In this document: piece by piece, positions 38,101 to 45,899 of the stretch
Layout of the letters: every line of letters starts with the position of its first letter
How positions within the stretch are numbered: position 1 is the first letter of the stretch
Assembly: GCF_029227915.1 (NCBI RefSeq)
Contig: NC_079879.1
Coordinates: 23,950,501 to 24,014,500 of the forward strand
Length of the DNA stretch: 64,000 bases
Direction: 5' to 3'
From: Hydractinia symbiolongicarpus
Taxonomy: Eukaryota > Cnidaria > Hydrozoa > Anthoathecata > Hydractiniidae
The notes under the pieces: model-generated
What the model was told of the DNA's origin: nothing
Databases searched by the model: none
Seen by the model: only the letters and a program-made list of their open reading frames with translations
Program-made: the position numbers and the translations under genes

Positions 38101-40462
38101 TGTCTGTATGGTTTGAATGATGCTGCAAGGCAGTTTTATGACAGTGTACATGAAGAGTTGTTGCGGTCTGAATGCCATCAATCCAAATTGGATCCTGCAT
38201 TATTCTATTTTGAGAAGGATGGTGAATTACATGGTATTTTCGCTTGCCATGTTGATGATTTTCTGCATGCTGGTTCCAGTGTTTTTCAAGAGTGTGTGAC
38301 CGACCGTTTGAAGGAACGTTTCATTGTTGGTAAGTTCGAAGAAAACGTCTTCAGTTATGTTGGTTTTGAAATAGAGCAAATTGAGTCTGGAATAATGTTA
38401 CAGCAGAATCAATATGTGGATAACATTGAAAATCCATGTATATCTTCGCAGCGATTGTCGCAAAAGAAAGAAGAACTAACCAACACTGAATATACCCAAC
38501 TACGTTCAATTGTTGGACGTCTCAACTGGGTTGCCCAAGGAACACGACCTGATCTGGCATATGATGTGGTGAATTTAAGCACAAAATTTAAGAATCCATG
38601 TGTTCACGATCTTATTCGAGCGACTAAAAACATACGCAAGCTGAAGCAAGGATCATGCACAATATTTTACCCATTTCTTGCAGAGATAAAAACATGGCGT
38701 ATTATTGTTTTTTCAGATGCATCACATGCAAATCTCAGTGATGGTGTATCCAGCATGGGTGGGCATATTGTCTTTCTTGCTGATGCAAACAATCACTGCT
38801 GTGTATTGTCTTGGCAAGCTAATAAGATCAAAGGTATTGTTCGATCAACCATTGCAGCTGAAGCCTTAAGTCTTCAGGAGGGATTGGAAGATGCTATTTT
38901 TCATCAAAACATGTTGCTTGAAATATTTGGACAACAGACAGCATCAATGGTGGTGCAAGCTTTTCCTATTGATGCAATTGTAGACAACAAAAGTGTTATT
39001 GAAGCCATTAACTCGACAAAAATGGTTGATGATCGAAGACTACGTATTGACATCAGAACTATCAAAGAATTATTAAGTAGGGGTGAAATTAGAAGTGTAA
39101 AATGGTGCCCAGGATCTTATCAACTTGCCAATTGTCTCACAAAACGTGGAGCTCAATGTGGTCAACTCATTCAAACACTGCAGAAGGGCAAGTTAATTGA
39201 ACAGTGGATCTAATGACTTTTGTTGGTTGAAGTTGATTCAAAACTGTTATAGCACAGATGCTTATTGTTTGATTATCGATATTGGTTTTATTCTGAAGAT
39301 TTTGTGTTCTTAAAACAGCGAGAAACAATGATAGATGAGAATTGATAAACGCTTATCTTCCACTGTGGACATTTTCATCTCTGGATGTTTCATCTTATGT
39401 TTTGGATTTTCCTATTCTTTGTTTTGTTTATTTCTCCACCGCTTCACGGACCAGCCACCATAGTGTGCACAAGAAAGACAGAGATTGTGACTAGTGTTAA
39501 TTCATATATGCTTTGTATATTTTAGTGTATATAATAGATAGTGGGCTTGGTCCCCTGATTGGCGTTAATCTACATTGTTGTCAATTTTATCAACTAGGTC
39601 TGGTTACTTACTGCAGGCAGAATATTTTGAGCATACGTATTTCCACGAACTATTCTTCTATCGTACATAATGTTCCCATACATTTGAGTTTGTGGCTCCC
39701 TACAAATTAAAAAAAACATGTAGGTTGATTACAAATGAATTCATTATTATTATTATTACTATTAGAAAATCTTTAAAAAAGATAAACAATTCAGTTATTC
39801 ACACAAATGACTGCTATCAATATGCGTCCTCTATAGATGTATGTGCGTGTGTGAAAGCAAAAACTTTAGACACAAGGACAAAAGACAAAAATGTGACCAA
39901 GTTGTAAAAAAACTCAAAGGAACTAACAGGACAGCACAAAAAATTGAAACTCAAAAAACTCAAACATTGAATAACTGAAAAAATGAAGTGAAAAAAATCC
40001 AATATTAAGAAAATCGAATTGCAAGCTTGAAAAACCTAAATAAATAGTTTATTTAAATATTCATAAAAAATATGGACATCATCACTTTCGCCTCTAACCT
40101 TGATTGGAAGATCATTATAAAATTTTGCTCCAGTGAAACTCTTTACACTTGATATTGTATTTTGGTTTAAAGTAAAAGCAATTAATAAAATCCTACAATT
40201 GAATCAATTATTATTTTCTTCACTATATAAAATTCTAAAAAAAACAACACGATTTCGGAAATCAGATTTTTCCAATTTCTTTGTGTTTATACCTTTACTA
40301 CAGAAGAAATTGTGTGTCTTAGTAACAGAGAACATAAAAAGAAGTATAAACTTACTGTTCAAGAGGATCTCGATATTTTTTTCTTTGTTGTATTGCCCTT
40401 GGACGACTAGAAAAGGTGTATGTGGCAGATCCATCTCTTTTTTGTTGCAGAACAGCAGCCAT
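32189..40462 (-). CDS. RSPH3: Radial spoke head protein 3 (axonemal AKAP-like scaffold)
   Basis: RSPH3 is the scaffold of the radial spokes in motile cilia. Seven coding exons: 40462-40356, 39699-39612, 34306-34019, 33607-33320, 33239-33161, 33031-32945, 32547-32189. They sum to 1,296 nt (431 aa plus stop). Family signatures run in order: TYTFSSRPRA near the N-terminus, NIMYDRRIVRGNTYA, RTPEPVEGRKHIDVQTELYL, then TQTDAFLDRPPTPL. The Glu/Arg-rich core has EVLVGKTVEQSLLEVMEEEE and a long coiled coil, followed by SYLEDLVPSVFGTL and FMPWLMEEV. The last exon encodes a Glu/Pro-rich acidic tail typical of the variable end of this family. TQT in DIWTQTDAF resembles an LC8-binding motif. Intron 2 has grown to 5.3 kb by a copia insertion. 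The host splice sites are intact, so the gene is probably functional. Confidence 0.93.
34781..34888 (+). repeat. 5' LTR of the copia element
   Basis: About 108 bp, repeated almost exactly at 39,486-39,592; the only difference is one T in a T run near the end. It starts TGTGACTAGTGTTAATTC and ends in ATCA. An alternative start at 34,790 (TGTTAATTC) would leave ACTAG as a 5-bp flanking direct repeat. The near identity of the two LTRs points to recent insertion. Confidence 0.85.
34890..34901 (+). promoter_or_regulatory. Primer-binding site (initiator tRNA-Met)
   Basis: TGGTAGCAGAGG lies one base after the 5' LTR. It is complementary to the 3' end of eukaryotic initiator methionine tRNA including CCA, the primer many retrotransposons use for minus-strand synthesis. 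Confidence 0.8.
34911..36971 (+). CDS. Copia gag-protease-integrase (5' part of gag-pol)
   Basis: 686 codons in one frame. Gag occupies about residues 1-260. The zinc knuckle CISCGSYRHLIADC is near 267-280. A protease-like site, VVLDCACSST, is near 320; it has D-C-A where most aspartic proteases have D-S/T-G/A. The integrase zinc-binding region (LHRQFAHPPR to CELC) leads into the catalytic core with AIDLKSW, LTDNGGEF and NGLCERVH, giving the D, D and E. The frame ends prematurely just after MWHGFSSYQLV. Here the next frame takes over, so the original reading frame continues in the 36,934-39,213 feature. Confidence 0.9.
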   Translation: MSVKIKPPEFKEKNYERYRVELETWREITDLAKSKQGIAIALSLPEDSEQGIREKVFDELSIDDLKTDTGLDTLLAFLDTKLKKDDLADMWDKFDDFEEYRREQGQSIADYISKFDHKYKKLLKQKMKLPSEILAFKLLKNANITRDERLLVLTGMNYDKKETLYEQAQASLKKFQGDQVEADRKGTAIQLSAAYLAENEDALLAAGFVRRNASDSYGRGKRTGQYFSQGGRGRGRVQGRGNSFGNHNRTTTERAMNPKNAAGRVLTCISCGSYRHLIADCPHSWENLTKAAVVENECLFTGGIKQEVQLLGDEAVKCVVLDCACSSTVCGEKWLDDYIQSLNKSEKLSLQRQHSDRMFRFGGGEILKSQGAFDIPATLAGKKITIHTDVVTSDIPLLLSLKAMKKAKIKLNLENDSAEIFGKTVVLNHTSSGHYCLPINGLEFSVSEIFAVQLSSLDDEHLYQKLLKLHRQFAHPPRMKLVSLLKDAQIWRSEYMDVLKMIEEKCELCKTHKKTPPRPAVCLPMAAEINEKVAIDLKSWSGRWILHIIDMWSRLTVSKFIPRKKPSDVIDTIMLHWVGAGYGVMQVMLTDNGGEFTSEESRDVASILNVQVCTTAAESPFQNGLCERVHAVTDSMLLKMIDQCPKTPVEVLLAWATMARNALQMWHGFSSYQLVCNVKCNTCSTY
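36934..39213 (+). CDS. Copia integrase tail, reverse transcriptase and RNase H
   Basis: The frame is open from just after a stop at 36,931-36,933. It begins with the linker after the integrase core (HINALHEARKSF), then NVYYKREGHDRWLGPAK. RT motifs follow: TWVLWMKGDAVRARLVARGY, ATDIKSAFLQGK, LNHCLYGLNDAARQFY and the catalytic FACHVDDFLHAG. RNase H pieces are VFSDASHANLSDG, STIAAEALSLQEG and VDNKSVIEAI. It ends near CLTKRGA, which is typical of the copia C-terminus. Without a frame shift at 36,930-36,945 this would be one gag-pol frame with the preceding feature. Confidence 0.9.
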   Translation, partial: CATSSAILAQHINALHEARKSFIQSEASERIRRALRTKIRSSEETFEHGDNVYYKREGHDRWLGPAKLIFQDGKVIFVRHGSVFVRVSPNRLIKTNYSMTNTKENIEIKSRGDEFVHPKEKAINDRHAFSEEFSNTVPQEHTGPVNPVPAFDKEAVSSRSDMDVKRYPKKNDVLTIQHVGDSVVSKVRVLGRAGKSSGKHKDWFNVKDVDTGTSTSVNLKGFQWDFHVDSTQKNDVPNSAQNDSVKTMAHEHVNIVLVPKEDHNNADCLVAKQEELLKLKSFRTYEEVPNKHQETISTTWVLWMKGDAVRARLVARGYEENCSAPTDSPTVSKSGLRIFFVVTNMKKWKMQATDIKSAFLQGKKLARTVYVKSPTEADTADGFVWKLNHCLYGLNDAARQFYDSVHEELLRSECHQSKLDPALFYFEKDGELHGIFACHVDDFLHAGSSVFQECVTDRLKERFIVGKFEENVFSYVGFEIEQIESGIMLQQNQYVDNIENPCISSQRLSQKKEELTNTEYTQLRSIVGRLNWVAQGTRPDLAYDVVNLSTKFKNPCVHDLIRATKNIRKLKQGSCTIFYPFLAEIKTWRIIVFSDASHANLSDGVSSMGGHIVFLADANNHCCVLSWQANKIKGIVRSTIAAEALSLQEGLEDAIFHQNMLLEIFGQQTASMVVQAFPIDAIVDNKSVIEAINSTKMVDDRRLRIDIRTIKELLSRGEIRSVKWCPGSYQLANCLTKRGAQCGQLIQTLQKGKLIEQWI
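39471..39484 (+). promoter_or_regulatory. Polypurine tract of copia element
   Basis: AAGAAAGACAGAGA lies directly before the 3' LTR. It is the expected position and composition for the plus-strand primer. Confidence 0.55.
39486..39592 (+). repeat. 3' LTR of the copia element
   Basis: Copy of 34,781-34,888, one base shorter in a T run. It is followed by ACTAG at 39,593-39,597. The RSPH3 splice donor (GTAAGTAACC on the minus strand) begins at 39,611. Confidence 0.85.
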
Positions 40463-41009
40463 TCTGTATTATTTATAAGATCTAAAATAAACATGTGTAC
40501 AGTATAAACACTACATGCAGTCAACCCAATAGTAACTCCTTATTTTCATGACATTCCTGACTTTTTCAGTCATGGCTGTCAGTAAAACTAGTAGAAGATG
40601 AAACATGGTGTGTGATCATATAATGATCATCACACTCCATAACCTGGTGTATAACTTTAACAGCAGTGAGGCAAGATTCGATTAATCGAATTCCATTAGT
40701 CGAATTTGACAAATTGCATTGTGTATTATGTAAAAATTGTATGCTTTCTGCATGTTCAGACTTGTTGAATTCTATTTTTAAATGTCGGACTGGTTTAACT
40801 TTTTCAATTAATTGAAAGGTTTTTAACCAATCAAAATGCTTAAAATCTGTGCATCAAATGTGCGTTCAGAAAAATGTGAGTTTCTAAAAAAACATGAACA
40901 GAAGACGTTTAAAAACATCAACATGTCTTCAAAAAAAATTAAAAAAAAGAATTTAACAAGATTTTTATCAGTGAATAGATGTTGGAAGAAGCGCTCTGGA
41001 GCTTATTAA
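40463..41009. other. Upstream flank of RSPH3
   Basis: AT-rich. It should contain the RSPH3 promoter and leader, but no site can be named. A short palindrome, TGATCATATAATGATCA, lies near 40,614-40,630. The words CGATTAATCGAATTCCATTAG near 40,680 recur in related form at 42,000 and 42,090. Confidence 0.4.
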
Positions 41010-41742
41010 CCCTATTCGGTCCGGGGTTTTTTGAACATACTATGACCGGGGGGATTCCCCCCCTCAATAACTTTTCATAGGATTGTTCAAATTGAATCAA
41101 ACTTGGCACACTTATAGTACGTCAAAAAAGGAACAAAATGGCGGCAATAAATTTTTGCTTGCGTCAGCATATTTTCTGTGACGTCATCAGAAGCTTGAAA
41201 ATTGTTAAAAATGCCACTATCTACTTAAAATATAATTACTTTTGTTCTAGAACGAATTTTTACATTCTGTTTGAAGTTTCTGAAAGCTAAATAAAAATTT
41301 TTTAACATATCTTCCGGTTTTCACATGGATCGAATAAAAAATTGCCAAAAATTGTCCGAAAATCCCTTTTTTTCCGACTTTCAGGTAAAATCCGACAAAA
41401 TCGGGAAATCGGATTAGTCACATGTCAAAATTATTCAAAATGATTCTTCTTGATGAAACAAAGTTGTGTTGCAAGTTTCAAGTTCTAAGGATAATCCTAA
41501 CAGGTGTTATTATATTTTCCCCATTATAAGGATTTCATAGAGATTTTAGGGGTAGTTTCGAGTAATGGCCAATATCAAAGCCTCTGAAAGGTATGGGACC
41601 TAAAAATTTAGCATAAAGGTGTCTAATAGATAAATGTTAAAACTCAGTAAGTATCATAGCCATATAAGAAAGCAATCAGGAGTTATTAAAAAAAACCGTC
41701 AGGGGGGGGCGGATTCCCCCCCCCCCCCCCGACCAAATAGGG
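41010..41742. mobile_element. piggyBac-like MITE with TTAA target sites
   Basis: The element is flanked by TTAA on both sides (41,006-41,009 and 41,743-41,746). It has inverted ends: CCCTATTCGGTCC on the left and GGACCG-type GACCAAATAGGG on the right. Subterminal G/C runs (GGGGGGATTCCCCCCC) mirror each other. There is no coding capacity over 733 bp. TTAA duplication plus ends beginning CCCT is characteristic of the piggyBac superfamily, so this is read as a non-autonomous member. Confidence 0.75.
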
Positions 41743-41946
41743 TTAACAGAAGACATCCAAAGAAATTTAAAATAATCTTCTTGCTCTAACCAAAATTCAT
41801 TTAGTAACAAATAACACACTCCGTTTCTAATATTTTTTTTAATTTTTAGTTGTTGTAATAACTACTGCAACAGCATGGAGTTCAACTCTGTCTTCGCTCT
41901 CTAAAGACATTTTATCGAAAGGAAAATATCAAAAACCTGTTTTCAT

Positions 41947-42125
41947 GGACCACCTGTCAAGTTTTAATTTTATTTTAATGCTCAATATAATTTTGATAAT
42001 CGAATTCGACTAATTGGATTTTGTAACATCACCTTGTCACCTGGTAAGTTTTAATTTTAATTTAATGCTCAATATAGTCTTGACAAATCGAATTTGATTA
42101 ATTGGATCGTGTATTATCGCCTTAA
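41947..42125 (+). repeat. Diverged tandem duplication (~85-100 bp units)
   Basis: Two adjacent copies share ACCTG, AAGTTTTAATTTTA, TTTAATGCTCAATATA, then a TCGAATT...TAATTGGAT block and an end rich in ATCGCCTT or ATCACCTT. The first copy is about 41,947-42,040 and the second 42,045-42,125. Confidence 0.65.
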
Positions 42126-42129
42126 GGCA

Positions 42130-42310
42130 AATAACACGGAAACAAGGTTGCGAGGTCACTTATTTTTTACTATGTGAATAAAATTGGTCAAATTTCCTCA
42201 ACCGACAGGTTGATGACGTCTTCGCACATCTAAGTATCTTTGCAACAATTTGTCTAAGTTATATATGATCCTATACATTTTTTGAGCAGTGCTTTAAACC
42301 CTACATAATA
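42130..42310 (+). repeat. Fragment of the inverted-repeat family
   Basis: GACAGGTTGATGACGTCTTCG, CAACAATTTGTCTAAGTTATATATGATCCTATACATTTTTTGAGCAG and ACCCTACATAATA correspond in order to the distal half of the 4,049-4,485 arm. Confidence 0.55.
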
Positions 42311-43910
42311 ACCACAACAGCAAATAGTATCAACATAAAAAGGCGCATGTAAAATAACCCAACGCATTCTGCCGGATCCAGGTAGTTAGAAAAAACAACA
42401 ATAATTAGCCTGTAATAGAATAGTTATTTTATACAGTATAATAAAACAATATGTATATACAATATAATTAGCCGCTCATGCTGCTAATTATAAGATAATG
42501 AGTTTGATTTGGTTCGGTGAATGCTCTTTGCAGAACAACTTAATCCATACCAAATAAGACATTCATCCTACCATTTCCTTCTGACTTCTTTAAATCAAAC
42601 AAAGTAATTAAAGAAAATTGTTTTAGTTAATTCTTAATAATATTCAAAGGAATGGTTGAAAATTAACAGAAGTTCAAAAACTTTCACAATATAGCTATAT
42701 ATACAGCTATTCAGCATGGTTTTTACTTCCATTTAATCTACAGGGTACTCTGTAATTTCTATATGATTAGACATTGACCTGAAGGGTATAGAACCTGCAA
42801 AAATTGTCTAAAGAATATTGTAAGTGCTTTAACTACAAACTAAGCTAGACAAATCTCAAATTTTGCATAGAATTAAAATTAATTCCCCAGCATCACTTAC
42901 ACCAACCCAGTGGACACCCCTCCCCCCATTGAGAATGACTGACAATTAGCTCACAAATTTTTCACAAATTTATATTTTTAAAATAACAAACTTTAGGGCA
43001 GTGGACAAGAAATTGTGGAATAATATTCCCCTGGCCCAATGTGACACATAAACTAATTAAGCTACTTTCTTTTTTTCAATAACTTGGTTGCCTGCGAAGC
43101 TATCAGAGATAGGAAAGACAAAAAGATACATGTGCATATTTTACATGGCTAGCCTTACTAATGTATTTAGGCAAATTAGAGTTATTTGCAAAAAGCGTGA
43201 ATTTTATTAACAAATCAACCAAGCTCACCCTTATGTATTGGCATTTTCTGCAAGCCAGCTCCCTCGTGATCTAACAGACAACTTCCAAAACAATAGCCCA
43301 CAAAGGTTGCTATCTCCCCGAACGACCCTCATATGGCTGGGGTTAACCCGGGACTATTAGGAACATTCACTCGCCCATATAGAAGTTTCAATGTTTACAT
43401 TTTTACAGGATTCTTGCGCATTTGCAGGAAAAATCAGAAAATTTAAAAGGCAAAAACATGCAGACCTTAGTTAAAGAAAGTCAAATTATGGTTAAAAACT
43501 TCTGTACTGTGGCTACTAGCATCTTTTAAAAGATATATGTTGTAAATCTAAACTACATGCATTTCACGATTGAAAGATGCCTCTAGCTAGCTAGCTAGCT
43601 AGCTACCTAAAAATAAGGTCTGGAATTGACTTGTCAGATTGCATTTTATTTTGCCTGTCGATTTGCATAAGAGGTCTGAGGATTATAAACAAAATGCATC
43701 ACAATGAAACTTGGTTATATTGAATCGACACGAATGAAAATCAAACCACAGTCACCTGCTGTACAAAGTGCAGGAAGTTAGCAATTATAACCACTGCACA
43801 ACTAATTTTAAATCATATGATCACAAATACATATTGTAAAAATAATTGCTATTCTTCCTTAAAAGGGTTTTCGAGGAGCAGGCCTAATTATGTTACCAAC
43901 AGCCTATTTG
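42311..43910. other. Non-coding stretch
   Basis: No gene supported. A (CTAG)n tract lies near 43,581-43,606. A moderately GC-rich patch around 43,250-43,380 has no recognised identity. Confidence 0.4.
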
Positions 43911-43912
43911 GT

Positions 43913-44240
43913 AAGCATTCTCTGTTGAGAATGAAATACGGATGTGCTATGATAAATATTCACCTATATATATGTATACACACCATCCGGTTAAAATATC
44001 TGAGTTCATCACTAACATATTACCGCACGTAGTGTAGTGGGTTCGTCTGTGGCTCCAAGTTCTGGGGACAGCGGATCGAGTCCCGCTCACTGCTTGGCAG
44101 TATGTTAGTGATGAACAAATTCTTCTTCAATATGACTTACACGCATGCATTCATGATCAGAGGTTTGATTGAGGGGAAGCATTCTCTGTTGAGAATGAAA
44201 TACCGATGTGCTATGATAAATATTCACTTATATGTAAGCC
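43913..44240 (+). repeat. Direct repeats flanking the tRNA-like hairpin element
   Basis: About 60 bp starting AGCATTCTCTGTTGAGAATG occurs at about 43,917-43,977 and again at about 44,178-44,236, with only a few differences. GCCTATTTGGT also occurs once on each side, near 43,904 and 44,237. The element at 44,004-44,116 sits between the two copies, which are about 261 bp apart. Confidence 0.8.
44004..44116 (+). repeat. tRNA-like SINE head inside a 16-bp inverted repeat
   Basis: GTTCATCACTAACATA at 44,004-44,019 is perfectly inverted as TATGTTAGTGATGAAC at 44,101-44,116. Between them are good internal RNA polymerase III promoter boxes: A box TAGTGTAGTGG and B box GGATCGAGTCC, spaced as in tRNA. 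The acceptor stem is not convincing, so this is not a functional tRNA. It looks like a tRNA-derived SINE head or a V-SINE/MITE hybrid. Confidence 0.6.
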
Positions 44241-44876
44241 TATTTGGTCTATAAAGTTTTGCCTAACAAGAGGTGATACGGTCTATAAGTTGTAGTAGGA
44301 CTATATAATTCTCTCTCCTTCAGAACTCCAAACGAACAATCTAATTAACTAAAAATCCGTTAGATAGAAAAGAAAGAGTTACGCACAGATTCAAGACAAG
44401 TTTCACTCAATTAGCAACAATATAAATGCTAAGATGACAAGTTTTCCTACCAACTTAGTGCGATTCGTGCACCTTGGGCACTGCGATTTGTAGGTTTTGG
44501 CCACTGTTGTTTTTATTTTAAACATGGCGGGTTGTTGCTAGGAAATATCGGCACACTATGACGCTGGTTTTACATGAATGCGGCTATTACTTTATGGCGA
44601 CCTCATGAGCTACTCAAAAAAAACTGTGCGCGCAACTTGGTCCCCAGGCTTTTTTAGGTTCTAGTGAGTGAGCACCTCGCTGCAGAGACTTGTACACGAT
44701 GATCAGATAAAACAATAGACTGTGGGCACTATGGTTGTAGTAGAACAAAATTAGCAATGCTGAACGACGGAGTTCTTACGATACTCCGCACGTTGTTTCT
44801 GCTTACGTAGCTCTCAGCTTGCGTGCTATTAAATTTACCAGCAATTCCTATATTCGATGTCACAGAAGTAACAACA
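44241..44876. other. Non-coding flank before gypsy remnant
   Basis: No coding region. It may include the leader or a decayed LTR of the gypsy element that follows, but no matching second LTR is present in the window, so LTR limits cannot be set. Confidence 0.35.
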
Positions 44877-45230
44877 ATAGCAACCAGATGGAAAAAATAT
44901 AAAAGAAGGTTTGAGGTTTGTGTACAAAAATATTTTGAACCCTGAAGTCGAACACACGTATAAAAATGTTATTGAGGCGTTAGATACTCATTTTGAACCG
45001 AAAGTAAATCATAATTACGAATGCAGAAAAAGAAATTAAACAACAGATTGAGTTGCACACAACAAACAATAAACTACGACGTTTTTCATTTTGAAACTAT
45101 ACCAAGTCGTTACATGAAGCAAAAATGAGCCGCGGAGCACGAAGTAAATGCAGCAATATACCGGCACGCAAGCAGAATTGGTAAAAAACATTTTCAGCGA
45201 GCGAAATGTTTTCGTTGTGGAATGAACTAC
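44877..45230 (+). pseudogene. Ty3/gypsy gag remnant
   Basis: Frames broken by indels give pieces typical of gag in this superfamily: RWKKYKRRFEV, then HTYKNVIEALDTHFEPKVNH, and the start of a zinc knuckle, FQRAKCFRCGMNYP. The sequence then jumps into RT motifs, so a large deletion has removed the rest of gag, the protease and the first part of RT. Confidence 0.5.
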
Positions 45231-45613
45231 CCTTTCCAGTTCCCACCGTAGGCGTCCGGTTAGTACAGTTACAGGGTTCGAGCGTCTTCACTAAGTTAGA
45301 TCTGAACAGTGCTTTTTACCACTTAGAATTAGAAAAGGATTCAAAATATATCACCGCATTTCAGTCAGCCAAAAAAATTTACGGATCAAACCGACTGATA
45401 TTTGGACCTAATTCAGCCGCGGAAGAGTTCCAGCATGCTATAAGAACGTTTTTGGCAGGTTTTAGTGGAACATTAAATATCGCGGATGATATTTTTATTT
45501 TTGCAGCGAAAAATGCGCAACGTGATAAAATGTTAGAAAAAATTTTGGCGTTTAGAGGAAAGAGGTGTCACATTAAATCTAAACAAACGTTTATTTTGCA
45601 AAGAAACACTTGA
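45206..45613 (+). pseudogene. Gypsy reverse transcriptase fragment
   Basis: After about 15 unrelated codons the frame shows TKLDLNSAFYHLELEKDS and FGPNSAAEEFQHAI, then ADDIFIF. These correspond to RT motifs A and C of Ty3/gypsy elements. The canonical YxDD is changed: the visible sequence is NIADDIFIF. Reading continues with RNTHLTFKPSE-like sequence in another frame before the junction with the inserted element. Confidence 0.8.
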
Positions 45614-45899
45614 CTTTTAAACCGAGCGAAAATAAAAAAAAGTGCAATTAAAAGTTTGAGTTTAAGATTCGTAAGAGGAGGACGTGTTTTCAAGTGGTTA
45701 AGAGAAACTGGTTAAATTGTGATTTTCAACGGAGAACATCGAGAGAAGAAGGCTATATTCCTTATAAATGGTACACAGAAGTTATTTTCCGCAAATATTA
45801 ACGAAGTGAAATGGGCTAACAACGAAGATCTCGCGTCAAAATACTTATGATTTAAAACGTTCTTGAATCATTTCATGTAAACATATTTCTTATGAGAAC

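Larger units (their letters stand above)
34781..39592 (+). mobile_element. Ty1/copia LTR retrotransposon, nearly complete
   Basis: The element has very short LTRs (about 107 bp), a primer-binding site, gag-pol and a second LTR. Its total length is about 4.8 kb. It lies antisense in RSPH3 intron 2, and its 3' end is 18-19 nt from the exon 2 splice donor. Domain order gag, protease, integrase, RT, RNase H is that of copia elements. Short LTRs and the sequence style resemble animal GalEa-type copia elements, though that sub-clade is an inference. LTR identity is high, so the insertion is young, but the coding region is broken at one place (36,930-36,945). Confidence 0.93.

Noticed and set aside
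40133-40524. Plus- and minus-strand frames near RSPH3 exon 1
   Set aside because: The minus frame overlaps the real exon 1 in a different phase; neither has a domain.
43581-43606. (CTAG)n palindromic run as a regulatory site
   Set aside because: Simple repeat; a shorter one is present near 3,467. No supporting context.
44025-44096. Functional tRNA gene
   Set aside because: A and B boxes are good but no seven-base acceptor stem or anticodon arm forms.
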